Source: Corallococcus macrosporus DSM 14697 (GTDB lineage Bacteria > Myxococcota > Myxococcia > Myxococcales > Myxococcaceae). From it: a stretch of 64,000 nucleotides of DNA. Below the pieces are notes generated by a model that saw only the letters and a list, made by a program, of their open reading frames with translations, ran no database searches and was not told the DNA's origin. The position numbers were made by a program, and so were the translations under genes. The stretch lies in contig NZ_CP022203.1 of the NCBI RefSeq assembly GCF_002305895.1, positions 3,636,501 to 3,700,500 on the forward strand, in the 5' to 3' direction. This document shows, piece by piece, positions 11,006 through 19,548 of the stretch; position 1 is the first letter of the stretch, and every line of letters begins with the position of its first letter.

Positions 11006-12484
11006 ATGCGCCCCTACCTCCTGACTTCCGCGCTGCTTCTCATGTCGTGCAACGTCGGCACCGAGAGCAAGCCTCCCCCGTCCACCCGGCTCGTCTACCC
11101 GAGCGGTCTTGCCTTCTGGCGCCCCGAAGCGGGGCCGTCCACCAACGGCTACCTCTACGTGGCGAGCGCCAACTTCGACAAGTGCTACGACTCCGGCTCG
11201 GTCGTCGCACTGGACCTGGACGCCATGGGGGTGCGGCCCTTCGGCACGGACTTCGCCCCCGCGGAGACGCTGCCCAACGACATCACGTCGCTGGGGATTG
11301 GCGCGCAGTCGTACGTGCAGATCCAGAGCTTCGCGGGTGAAATGGCCATGTGGAGCCCCCCGGGCCGGCCGCCGCGGCTGTTCGTCCCGGCGCGCGCCGA
11401 GGAGAGCCTGCTGCACGCCATCGACGTGGGCGCTGACGGCCTCACCCTGAACTGCGTGCAGGGCGGCGACCGCGACTGCCGCGTCAACGCGCTGTCGCTG
11501 CTGGATATCCCGGGGGCCTCCAACGGGTTGCCCTCGGCCCCGGGGCCCCTGGGCGTCAGCGTGGCGGGCAACGAGGAGGACGCCCGGGTCTGGGTGACGC
11601 ACACGGAGCTGGCCGGGCCCGCGACGGCCGTCGCCGAGGCCGACCTGGAAGGCTACGTGCTGCACCTCTCCGCCGCGAACCCCACGCGCGACGCGCTGAG
11701 CACCAACGACTTCGTGGTGCTGGGGTCGGCGGACCGGCTCTCCGGCGTCGCGCACGCCACGGCCATTGGCAGCCGCTACGTGTACGCCTCGGGGCGCAAC
11801 TCGTCGTCCACGCAGTTGGGCGCGCTGCCGGCGCGCTTCATCCTGCGGCTGGTGGACCGGACCGTCGCGGGGCGCGTCCTGGAGACGGACCTGGAGCTTG
11901 CGTACTCGGTGCGTGAGGCGCGGGGGGTGGCGGTGGTGCCGTCGGCCACGCGCATTCCCGACCCGGCCGCGCCGGAGCAGACCATCGTGGATGAGCGCGT
12001 CTACCTGCTGGCGCGCGGCCCGGACACGCTGCTCGTCCTGGACGTCCTGAACGCGGCGGGCACGGCGCCTGACGCGGGGACGACGCCCACGGTGCGCATC
12101 GTGTCGGCGCTGCCGGTGCCGGCGGGCGCGAGCGAGCTGGAGGTCATCCCGCGCGGCGCTGGCCGCGGCAACCTGGTGGCGGTGACGGGCAGCGGCGACG
12201 AGGCCGTGGCCATCTTCGACGAGGAAGTGGGACAGCTCGTCGCCCAGGTGCAGGTGGGGGACAACGACCCGAACCAGCCCAGCCAGCCCTTTGGCCTGGC
12301 CGCGGATGTCCGGGGCAACAGCGCTCGTATCTTCACCAGCACCTTTGGTGATGGCCGCGTGGCCATCATCGACATTCCCGACCTCGACCGGCCGCAGAAC
12401 GCGCGGCTGGTGGCGCGGCTCGGCGCCCGGCAGGGGCGAGACCCGCGCCAGGGCACCAGCCTGTGCCAGGAGACCTCCCCGTGA
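11006..12484 (+). CDS. Putative lipoprotein, beta-propeller-like, unknown function
   Basis: The 492-residue protein has a lipoprotein signal peptide (MRPYLLTSALLLMSC, lipobox LLMS-C at residue 15), so it should be exported and lipid-anchored. The body reads like a series of short beta-rich blades (YLYVASANFDKCYDSGSVVALDL, LLVLDVLN, VAIFDEEVGQLVAQVQVGD), as in YncE/lactonase-type beta-propeller surface proteins. I see no enzyme motif. The ATG at 11006 was chosen because it gives the signal peptide; the open frame extends to 10877 without a signal. Its TGA overlaps the GTG start of the next lipoprotein by 3 of 4 bases (GTGA), so the two are almost certainly co-translated. Confidence 0.75.
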   Translation: MRPYLLTSALLLMSCNVGTESKPPPSTRLVYPSGLAFWRPEAGPSTNGYLYVASANFDKCYDSGSVVALDLDAMGVRPFGTDFAPAETLPNDITSLGIGAQSYVQIQSFAGEMAMWSPPGRPPRLFVPARAEESLLHAIDVGADGLTLNCVQGGDRDCRVNALSLLDIPGASNGLPSAPGPLGVSVAGNEEDARVWVTHTELAGPATAVAEADLEGYVLHLSAANPTRDALSTNDFVVLGSADRLSGVAHATAIGSRYVYASGRNSSSTQLGALPARFILRLVDRTVAGRVLETDLELAYSVREARGVAVVPSATRIPDPAAPEQTIVDERVYLLARGPDTLLVLDVLNAAGTAPDAGTTPTVRIVSALPVPAGASELEVIPRGAGRGNLVAVTGSGDEAVAIFDEEVGQLVAQVQVGDNDPNQPSQPFGLAADVRGNSARIFTSTFGDGRVAIIDIPDLDRPQNARLVARLGARQGRDPRQGTSLCQETSP

Positions 12485-14547
12485 AGCGCAGCACCCTTGC
12501 TCTGCTCCTCGCGAGCGCCGGCCTGTCCGGAAGCTGCTCCGCGACCGACGCGACCACCGGCTTCGCCGGCCTGTCCGGCACCTTCGACGTGACGCTGGCC
12601 AACGACCTCGTCTTCGTCACGTCCTCGGACCGGGACGAGCTGCGCGTGCTCGACCTGGCGTCGAACCCGCGCACCTTCATCCCCGCGCCCAACCCGCTGG
12701 AGGCGCTGTCCATCCCCGTGCTGGACCGGCCGGACGCGCTCACGCGCGACGTGGCCTACAACGCGGAAGGCAACGACGTCCCGGGGCCCTACATCTACGC
12801 GCGCAGCTCGGGCTCACCGGAGATTTCAGTGGTGGCCGCCGCGCGTGACCAGCTCCGGCAGGTGGCCCGGCTCCAGGCCGCGAGCATCGTCACCGCCTTC
12901 GCGGCGCGCTCGCCCGCGGAGGGCAGCGGCGGCCCCAGCGGGCTGTACTACGCCATCCAGGACCCCGACGGCCTCTTCACCGCCGACACCGGTGGTGCCC
13001 GGGTGATGCGGCAGGACCTCCCCGGGCCGGAGGCGCTGGCGGCCGCGGAGCCCGGCTCGCTCCCCGCGCCGGTGACGGTGTTCTGCCTCCAGCCCGGAGA
13101 GTCCATCCTGGCCATGACGATGCTGGCCGGTCCGGACACGTTCGCGCTCGCCACGCGGCAGGCCTCGGGCCGCTCGGGCCGCACGCTGCTCGTCACGGAT
13201 GCGGGCCCGGTCGCGGACTGCCTCCAGCCGTCCACGCCCACGGTGGACTTGTCCGCCGGCTTCGGCAACGTGCCGGTGCGCATCCTGGCGAGCCACCCCC
13301 GGGTGGACATCCCCGACGCCGGCTCCATCAACGCCGGCCGCTACATCTTCGGCGTCCGGGACGAGTCCGCGTGCTCGGCCGCGCGCGAGTGCTCCGGGGT
13401 GCTCGCGGTGGACACCGAGTCGTCGCCGCCGGGGCAGACGGCGCGGGACCTCAGCGGCGCGCCGATGCTCCCCATCTTCCCGGCGGGCGGACTGCCGACC
13501 GGCCTGGCCCTGGTTCCGGATCCGAACCTCCGCTTCGTCCTGGACAACGGCGCGGAGACGCGCCCGCGGGTGCCGCTGCTGGGGGTCATGCCGTCGTCGA
13601 ACGGCTACATCACGCTCTTCTCGGCGAGCGACCTGCGCCAGTTCGACCTGTCGGCGGCGACCGCGCGCTCCACGGTGGCCCTGCTGGACAGCAACGAGCT
13701 GCCGGTGACCATCGAGACCACGGACCTGGTGACGGTGACGCAGGACCCGACGCTGCAGCGGACCGTGCTCTACGAGGGCTCCGTCTCCAACGGCTTCTAC
13801 CGGATCATCTACCAGGGCGGGCTCCCCGGCCTGAGCAGCCTGCCGAGGGATCCGGCCACCCCGCGGCTCTTCGAGGCCGAGGCCGCCGTGGCCTCCACCG
13901 CGCGGGCAGGGGACATCCTCGTCCTGGAGAGCCCGGAGGCGCTGTGCGCCATCGACCTGCCCATCGCGTCGGTGGAGCCGGTGGCGGGCACCAGCCGGGT
14001 GCGCTTCGTCATCGCGGACTCGCAGGAGATTCCGGCGGACTGCGCCAGCCTGACGCGCTTCACCGTGCGTGCGGGTGGAGACCAGCCCTTCGTCCTCTTC
14101 AACGAGGCGGGGACCTTCCTGTCGCGCGACGTGACGGGGGCGTCCAGCTACAGCGTGCCCACGGAGTACTTCTTCCACCCGGATGGCTTCTACTTCGACG
14201 ACGACTCGAACCCCCAGACGCCCCCGGTGCCGAACCTGTCCCTCTTCCCCCAGCCGCCGCCGCCACTGCACATCCGGGTGGCGGCCGTGGGGCGCGAGCT
14301 GCGCCGCGGAGACCGCTACGCGGTGACGGTGATTTCGGGCATCCGCAACTACGTCTTCACGCCGGACGTCGCGGCGGGGACGGGGCTGGCCTTCTACACG
14401 CTGCCGGGGCCGGTGGTCGCCGCCCAGAACCGCGAGGCGAACATGGCCTACATCGCCTACCCCTCGGCGGACGGCATCCTCCAGGTCGGCTTCGAGGGCC
14501 TCACGGACAACCGGGCGCAGTCATTGGCGCTGGTTCCCTTCGAGTAA
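12481..14547 (+). CDS. Putative lipoprotein, unknown function, coupled to upstream gene
   Basis: The 688-residue protein starts at GTG 12481, overlapping the preceding stop (GTGA). It begins MKRSTLALLLASAGLSGSC, a lipoprotein signal with lipobox LSGS-C. The N-terminal half again has propeller-like blades (NDLVFVTSSDRDELRVLDLAS). The C-terminal half (about 390-690) is beta-rich and contains YKVITLFSASD-like and RGDRYAVTVISGIRNYVFTP segments. No catalytic motif is recognised. The pair 11006-14547 looks like a two-component surface complex, but the function cannot be inferred from sequence alone. Confidence 0.75.
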   Translation: MKRSTLALLLASAGLSGSCSATDATTGFAGLSGTFDVTLANDLVFVTSSDRDELRVLDLASNPRTFIPAPNPLEALSIPVLDRPDALTRDVAYNAEGNDVPGPYIYARSSGSPEISVVAAARDQLRQVARLQAASIVTAFAARSPAEGSGGPSGLYYAIQDPDGLFTADTGGARVMRQDLPGPEALAAAEPGSLPAPVTVFCLQPGESILAMTMLAGPDTFALATRQASGRSGRTLLVTDAGPVADCLQPSTPTVDLSAGFGNVPVRILASHPRVDIPDAGSINAGRYIFGVRDESACSAARECSGVLAVDTESSPPGQTARDLSGAPMLPIFPAGGLPTGLALVPDPNLRFVLDNGAETRPRVPLLGVMPSSNGYITLFSASDLRQFDLSAATARSTVALLDSNELPVTIETTDLVTVTQDPTLQRTVLYEGSVSNGFYRIIYQGGLPGLSSLPRDPATPRLFEAEAAVASTARAGDILVLESPEALCAIDLPIASVEPVAGTSRVRFVIADSQEIPADCASLTRFTVRAGGDQPFVLFNEAGTFLSRDVTGASSYSVPTEYFFHPDGFYFDDDSNPQTPPVPNLSLFPQPPPPLHIRVAAVGRELRRGDRYAVTVISGIRNYVFTPDVAAGTGLAFYTLPGPVVAAQNREANMAYIAYPSADGILQVGFEGLTDNRAQSLALVPFE

Positions 14548-14610
14548 CTGGGCGGGGATGGAAGCCTCTGCTATCGTCAGGGGCTTCCTGATTCACGCGA
14601 GTCAAGACCG

Positions 14611-15465
14611 ATGATCGATCAGAACTCCCGTCCCGCCCGCAAGGTCGGAATCGCCGACCACCTGTGGGAGACGTACGAAGACATGGCCGAGCAGATGGGC
14701 TCGGATCGCGATGCGCTGATCAACCAGGCGCTCTTCATGTTCGCGCGCCTGAACGGCTTCCTCGAAGTGAAGTCCCGCTCCGAGGCCGCCGAGGCCGCTG
14801 CCGCGCCGGTGAAGCCCGTCCAGGCCGCCGCGCCGCCGCGTCCGGCATCGCCCCCGGTGCTGGCGCCCGCGCCCAAGGCGGAGGCCACGCCCCCGCCCGC
14901 GCGGCCGCCCGTGCGCTCCACGCCGGAGGAGCGGGCCTCCGCCAACGGCCTGGACAATGACCCGGTGCGCCGTGAGGTGGCCGAGCGCGTGCTGGAGACC
15001 GCCGCGGAGCTGGAGCGCCTCATCAAGGGCAAGAACAGCGAGCCGCCCCCGCCCGCCGACGACCTGGTGGAGGAGGACGAGGAGCCGCTGCCCGAGGCCG
15101 AGGATCCGGGCCTCATGGACGAGGAGGAGCCGCCCCCGGAGGAGGCCGAGGAGGAGCCCGCCGACGAGCTCGCCGAGGAGGAGCCCGGCGCGCTGTACCT
15201 GGTGACCGAGTCGGGGGATCAGGAGCAGATCGTCAAGGAGCGCTTCGTCATCGGCCGCGGCAAGCACTGCGACTTCGTCATCAACTCCGGCAAGGTCTCC
15301 CGCGAGCACGCCGTCATCGTCCACGAGGGCGACGACTGGATCATCGAGGACCTGGGCTCGTCCAACGGAACCTGGTTCAACAAGCAGCGCATCAAGCGCC
15401 GCAAGGTTGAAGACGGGGACGAGTATTTCATCTGCAGCGAGAAAATCCGTCTCCTCGTCCGATAA
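14611..15465 (+). CDS. FHA-domain protein with N-terminal ribbon-helix-helix-like segment
   Basis: The 284-residue soluble protein has three parts. Residues 10-52 (KVGIADHLWETYEDMAEQMG, then SDRDALINQALFMFARLNGF) resemble a ribbon-helix-helix/CopG-type fold. Residues 55-190 are a low-complexity Ala/Pro- then Glu-rich linker. Residues 195-284 are a canonical FHA domain (FVIGRGKHCDFVI, SREHAVIV, DLGSSNGTWFN) that binds phosphothreonine peptides. It begins the FHA-rich secretion cluster and is followed by a hairpin and the prepilin peptidase gene. The likely role is a phospho-dependent scaffold or regulator of that cluster (inference). There is no clear Shine-Dalgarno before 14611. Confidence 0.85.
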   Translation: MIDQNSRPARKVGIADHLWETYEDMAEQMGSDRDALINQALFMFARLNGFLEVKSRSEAAEAAAAPVKPVQAAAPPRPASPPVLAPAPKAEATPPPARPPVRSTPEERASANGLDNDPVRREVAERVLETAAELERLIKGKNSEPPPPADDLVEEDEEPLPEAEDPGLMDEEEPPPEEAEEEPADELAEEEPGALYLVTESGDQEQIVKERFVIGRGKHCDFVINSGKVSREHAVIVHEGDDWIIEDLGSSNGTWFNKQRIKRRKVEDGDEYFICSEKIRLLVR

Positions 15466-15477
15466 TGGGTGACCCGG

Positions 15478-15506
15478 GCCCCGCCTCGCGGGGCTTCTGG
15501 TTGTTC
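15478..15506 (+). terminator. Hairpin terminator after FHA gene
   Basis: GCCCCGC (15478-15484) pairs perfectly with GCGGGGC (15488-15494) around a CTC loop. A T-rich tail (TTCTGGTTGTTC) follows. It sits 12 bp after the stop of the FHA gene. Confidence 0.6.
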
Positions 15507-15575
15507 GCCAATTGACGGGCTCCAGGCGTCCCTGGTTTGATACCGGACGCCTGCCGCGAATAAGGACAGGCGCTG

Positions 15576-16112
15576 ATGACGCCTGTTCAAATCGCGCTGT
15601 GGACGGTTCTTGGAGTGGCCCTCGTGATCTCGGTGGTGACGGATGTGCTTCGCCGCGAGATCCTCGACGCGGTCACCTACCCGCTGATGGCGGTGGGGCT
15701 GGGCGTGCGCCTGGCCACCGAGGGGGTGGGTGACCTGGAGCGCGGGCTCATCAGTGGGGCGGTGTCGGGGGTGGGGCTCGCGTTGCTGCTGCTGCCAGCC
15801 GCGCTGCGAGGGCGGATGGGGTGGGGTGACGTGAAGTTGATGGGCGGGGTCGGAGCGGTGCTGGGGTTCCCGGCGGTGCTCGCGGCCGCGGCCTTCATCT
15901 CTTTGGTAGGCGCGCTCCAGGCGGTGGTGACGCTGCTCTGGCAAGGCGCGGTTTGGGACACGCTGGCGGCGGTGGTGCGCCGGTGGGCGGTGCGGGTGCG
16001 GTTGGCCAGCGCGGACGCGCAGCCGGCGCCCCAGCGCCACATTCCCTATGGAGTGGCCATCGCGCTCGGCACCGTCTGGGCGCTGTGGTGGCAGCACGGA
16101 ACGTTGGGTTAG
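15576..16112 (+). CDS. Type IV prepilin peptidase, A24 family (CpaA/TadV type)
   Basis: The 178-residue polytopic membrane protein has about five hydrophobic segments. The two catalytic aspartates of the A24 family are visible: one in VISVVTDVLRREI near residue 21 and one in the GxGD-type motif GWGDVKLMGG near residue 86. It lacks the N-terminal methylase domain of PilD, as CpaA/TadV enzymes do. It would cleave the leader of Flp-type pilin or pseudopilin precursors at the inner membrane. No pilin gene is visible nearby. The gene ends 35 bp before the secretin gene and is probably co-transcribed with it. Confidence 0.9.
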   Translation: MTPVQIALWTVLGVALVISVVTDVLRREILDAVTYPLMAVGLGVRLATEGVGDLERGLISGAVSGVGLALLLLPAALRGRMGWGDVKLMGGVGAVLGFPAVLAAAAFISLVGALQAVVTLLWQGAVWDTLAAVVRRWAVRVRLASADAQPAPQRHIPYGVAIALGTVWALWWQHGTLG

Positions 16113-16147
16113 CTCGGACTTCTGGAAGAGAAGAGGGGACACGGACG

Positions 16148-17596
16148 ATGTTCACACGCATCACGCATGCCGCGGCGCTTGGCGCCCTCATCGCACTGGT
16201 GGCGGGCGGCAGCGCCCTTGCGCAGGATGGCACCAACGTCAGTCTCGGCGTGGGCTCCCAGAAGGTGATCACCATTCCGGGCCTCAGCCGCGTCGCGCTC
16301 GGTGACCCGAGCATCGCCGACGTGAAGACGCTCGGCTCCGGCCAGCTCCTCATCACCGGACAGGCCGAGGGCAAGACGACGCTGCTCGTCTGGAAGTCCT
16401 CGGGCCAGCGCGTCAGCTACCTGGTCGCGGTCCGCAAGCAGGACCCCAACGAGGTCATCACCGAGATCAAGCGCCTCCTGGGCGAAATCGAAGGTGTCTC
16501 CGTCCGCATGGTGGGTGACCGCATCTACCTGGACGGTCAGGCCTACACCACGCAGGACGCGGACCGCATCGAGCAGGTCGTGGGCCTGTACCCGAACGTG
16601 AAGTCGTTCGTGAAGATCGCCCCCAACGCCAAGAAGCTGGTGGCGCAGAACCTCAACGCGGCCTTCCAGAAGGCCGGCCTGAAGAACGTGCAGGCCAACG
16701 TGGTGGGCGCCACCATCTTCCTGGAGGGCTCCGTGGAGAGCCAGCAGGACCTGCAGAAGGCGGAGCTCATCACCAAGGCCATCGGTGAGAAGGTGGAGAA
16801 CCTCCTCGTCGTCGGCATCAAGCGGATGATCCTCTCCGAGGTCCAGTTCGTCGAGATCCGCCGCAACAGCCGCGACCGCTACGGCATCCGCTACCCCACG
16901 GACATCACCGGCACCGCGTCGGCCATCGCCAACATCTCCCAGGAGCTCTTCCCGGGGACCTTCGGCTCGGGCGTGTCCACGCTCGCCCTCAACGCCAACT
17001 CGGACTTCTCCTTCGGCTTCCAGGGCAACGACGGTTACGGCCGCCTGCTCGCGCAGCCCAAGCTGGTGTGTGCCAGCGGTGAGAAGGCGGAGTTCCTCGC
17101 CGGCGGCGAGGTCCCCATCCCGCTCATCACCAACAACCAGTTCACGGTGGAGTTCAAGAAGTACGGCGTCATCCTGAACCTGCGCCCCACCGCGGACCGC
17201 AACGGCAACATCCAGACGGAGATCGAGGCGGAGGCCTCTGAAATCGACACCTCCGTGGCGGTGTCCTTCGGTGGTTCGTCCTCCATCCCCGGCTTCCGGA
17301 CCCGCCGCGTGAAGACGAACGTCACCGTGCGCCACGGTGAGACCATCGTCCTGTCGGGCGTGTTCAGCCACGACGAGCAGAAGTCCGTGTCCAAGCTCCC
17401 CGGCCTGGGTCACATCCCCATTGTCGGTGAGCTCTTCAAGAGCCGCGGCTTCGACTCCACCAAGCGCGAGCTGGTCATCTTCGTCACCCCGCGCATCGTG
17501 AACCCGGACTCCGACAAGGTCCGGACCATCATCGAGGACGTGAAGAGCCGCTACAAGCAGGCCCGGTCCGAGGTGAACTTCAACATCTTCGACTGA
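16148..17596 (+). CDS. Secretin (CpaC/RcpA-type, type II/III secretion family)
   Basis: The 482-residue outer-membrane channel protein has a signal peptide (about 1-25, AALGALIALVAGGSALAQ). The N-terminal pilus-assembly domain (about 30-105) contains KVITIPGLSRVALGDPSIAD and LLITGQAEGKTTLLVW. BON-like N-domains follow (about 105-230). The secretin core (about 260-465) has RLLAQPKLVCASGEKAEFLAGGE, VPIPL and the C-terminal signature PGLGHIPIVGELFKS, RELVIFVTPRIV. The ATG at 16148 was chosen because AGAGGGG lies just upstream and a signal peptide follows. It forms the outer-membrane gate of a Tad-like apparatus together with the FHA-CpaF ATPase downstream. Confidence 0.95.
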   Translation: MFTRITHAAALGALIALVAGGSALAQDGTNVSLGVGSQKVITIPGLSRVALGDPSIADVKTLGSGQLLITGQAEGKTTLLVWKSSGQRVSYLVAVRKQDPNEVITEIKRLLGEIEGVSVRMVGDRIYLDGQAYTTQDADRIEQVVGLYPNVKSFVKIAPNAKKLVAQNLNAAFQKAGLKNVQANVVGATIFLEGSVESQQDLQKAELITKAIGEKVENLLVVGIKRMILSEVQFVEIRRNSRDRYGIRYPTDITGTASAIANISQELFPGTFGSGVSTLALNANSDFSFGFQGNDGYGRLLAQPKLVCASGEKAEFLAGGEVPIPLITNNQFTVEFKKYGVILNLRPTADRNGNIQTEIEAEASEIDTSVAVSFGGSSSIPGFRTRRVKTNVTVRHGETIVLSGVFSHDEQKSVSKLPGLGHIPIVGELFKSRGFDSTKRELVIFVTPRIVNPDSDKVRTIIEDVKSRYKQARSEVNFNIFD

Positions 17597-17644
17597 GGCG
17601 GGCGCCTCGGGCGCCGCTCCAGCCGGGCCTTGCGGGCCCACGGC

Positions 17645-17686
17645 ACGGGCCGGCTCCTCCCCTCCCGGGGGCGGATGCCGGCCCGT
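17645..17686. repeat. Perfect 10-bp inverted repeat between secretin and FHA-cpaF
   Basis: ACGGGCCGGC (17645-17654) is exactly complementary to GCCGGCCCGT (17677-17686), with a 22-nt loop. There is no T-tract, so it is not a typical intrinsic terminator. It could attenuate transcription or stabilise the upstream secretin mRNA. Confidence 0.55.
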
Positions 17687-17723
17687 CGCCTTGCGGGCAG
17701 GCGTGCGGCCTGGTTCTCACGCT

Positions 17724-17751
17724 TTGAGGACGAAGGGGGGCTTGCTAGCAT
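17724..17751 (+). promoter_or_regulatory. Promoter-like element for FHA-cpaF
   Basis: TTGAGG (17724-17729), a 16-nt spacer, then TAGCAT (17746-17751), ending 8 nt before the ATG at 17760. There is no Shine-Dalgarno sequence, so the transcript may be leaderless. Confidence 0.4.
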
Positions 17752-17759
17752 CCGTTCCC

Positions 17760-19541
17760 ATGTTTCTCATCACCCTCGCGGAAAAGGGCGGCGGGACCGA
17801 GCAGCGCGAGTACCACAAGAATGAAGTCACCATCGGCCGTCTGCCGGGCAATGACATCATCCTCGCGAAGGGCAACGTCTCCAAGTACCACTCGCGAATC
17901 GTCGCCAAGGACGGGAAGTTCATCATCGTGGACATGAAGTCCACGAATGGCACGTTCGTGAACGGCAAGAAGATTGCCGCGCCCCAGGTTCTCAAGCCGA
18001 CCGACCAGGTCTACATCGGCGACTACATCCTCAACGTCGAGGCGCTCGAGGACGAGGGCCCGGTGATGACCCGCGCGGGTCAGCCGGAAGAGGAGTACTA
18101 CGACGAGCAGGGCGAGGAGCCCTACGAGGACGAAGAGGGGGCCTACGAAGAGGAGGAGCCCTACGAGGAGGAGGAGGAGCCGCCTCCCGCGCCCGCGCCC
18201 AAGGGCATGCCGGCGTCGCTGGCGTCCGCCCTGGCGAAGAACAAGCGCAAGGTGGACCCGCGCCAGGAGCGCTACACCCGGCTCCAGAAGGAGATCCACG
18301 ACCGGCTCATCGAGTACCTCGACCTGCGCCGCATGGACATGGACCGGCTCGGCGACGACGAGCTGTGGCGCCGGACCGAGAAGGCCATCCGCGACATCAT
18401 CGACCAGATGGACGCGGACGGGGAGCTCCCGGAGGACGTGGACCGCGAGGAGCTGCTCACCGACGTCATCAACGAGGCGCTGGGGCTGGGGCCCCTGGAG
18501 GCGTTCCTCGCGTCGGATGACATCAGCGAGATCATGGTGAACCACGCCAACCAGATCTACATCGAGCGCAAGGGCAAGCTGACCCTGTCGGAGAAGACGT
18601 TCTCCTCCAACCAGGCGGTGCTCGGCGTCATCGAGCGCATCGTGGCGCCCATCGGCCGCCGCATCGACGAGTCCAGCCCGCTGGTGGACGCGCGCCTCAA
18701 GGACGGCAGCCGCGTCAACGCCATCATCCCGCCGCTGGCCCTGAAGGGCCCCTGCATCACCATCCGCAAGTTCAAGAAGGACTCGCTGAAGATCTCGGAC
18801 CTCATCAAGTTCAAGACCGTCACGGCGCAGATGGCCGAGTTCCTGGAGATGTGCGTCAAGGCCCGGCGCAACATCGTCATCTCCGGCGGCACCGGCTCCG
18901 GGAAGACGACGACGCTGAACATCATCAGCTCCTTCATCCCGGAGGGGGAGCGCATCGTCACCGTGGAGGACGCCGCCGAGCTGCAGCTCCCCCAGGACCA
19001 CTGGGTGCAGTTGGAGAGCCGGCCGCCCAACCTGGAAGGCAAGGGCGCCATCACCATCCGCGAGCTGGTGAAGAACTGCCTGCGCATGCGGCCCGACCGC
19101 ATCGTCGTCGGTGAGTGCCGCTCCGGTGAGACGCTGGACATGCTCCAGGCCATGAACACCGGCCACGACGGCTCGCTCACCACGCTCCACGCCAACACGC
19201 CGCGTGACGCCATCGCCCGGCTGGAGACGATGGTGCTCATGTCCGGCATGGACCTGCCGGTGAAGGCCATCCGTGAGCAGATCGCCAGCGCGGTGCACAT
19301 GATCGTGCAGCAGACGCGCTTCTCCGACGGGACGCGGAAGATCTGCTACATCACCGAGGTGTCCGGCATGGAGGTCGACATCGTGACCCTCCAGGACATC
19401 TTCTATTTCAAGCAGGATGGCTTCACGGAGGACCACAAGGTCCGCGGCCGCTACGTCGCGTCCGGCTTCGTGCCGAAGTTCTACGACGAGCTGCAGCGCA
19501 AGGGCATCCCCGTCAACATGAGCATCTTCCGCGAGGACTGA
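17760..19541 (+). CDS. FHA-domain fused CpaF/TadA-type secretion ATPase
   Basis: The 593-residue protein has an N-terminal FHA domain (about 5-95: VTIGRLPGNDIILAKGNVSK, STNGTFVNG). A very acidic Glu/Tyr/Pro linker follows (about 100-150). The rest is a CpaF/TadA type II secretion ATPase: N-terminal helical domain (about 170-300) and RecA-like core with Walker A GGTGSGKT (376-383), Asp box VTVEDAAELQL, Walker B-like RIVVGECRSGE, and His box TLHANTP. It would power pilus or pseudopilus assembly at the inner membrane. Canonical CpaF lacks FHA, so this fusion suggests control by Ser/Thr phosphorylation. There is no ribosome-binding site before the ATG at 17760. Confidence 0.95.
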   Translation: MFLITLAEKGGGTEQREYHKNEVTIGRLPGNDIILAKGNVSKYHSRIVAKDGKFIIVDMKSTNGTFVNGKKIAAPQVLKPTDQVYIGDYILNVEALEDEGPVMTRAGQPEEEYYDEQGEEPYEDEEGAYEEEEPYEEEEEPPPAPAPKGMPASLASALAKNKRKVDPRQERYTRLQKEIHDRLIEYLDLRRMDMDRLGDDELWRRTEKAIRDIIDQMDADGELPEDVDREELLTDVINEALGLGPLEAFLASDDISEIMVNHANQIYIERKGKLTLSEKTFSSNQAVLGVIERIVAPIGRRIDESSPLVDARLKDGSRVNAIIPPLALKGPCITIRKFKKDSLKISDLIKFKTVTAQMAEFLEMCVKARRNIVISGGTGSGKTTTLNIISSFIPEGERIVTVEDAAELQLPQDHWVQLESRPPNLEGKGAITIRELVKNCLRMRPDRIVVGECRSGETLDMLQAMNTGHDGSLTTLHANTPRDAIARLETMVLMSGMDLPVKAIREQIASAVHMIVQQTRFSDGTRKICYITEVSGMEVDIVTLQDIFYFKQDGFTEDHKVRGRYVASGFVPKFYDELQRKGIPVNMSIFRED

Positions 19542-19548
19542 CGCGTCC

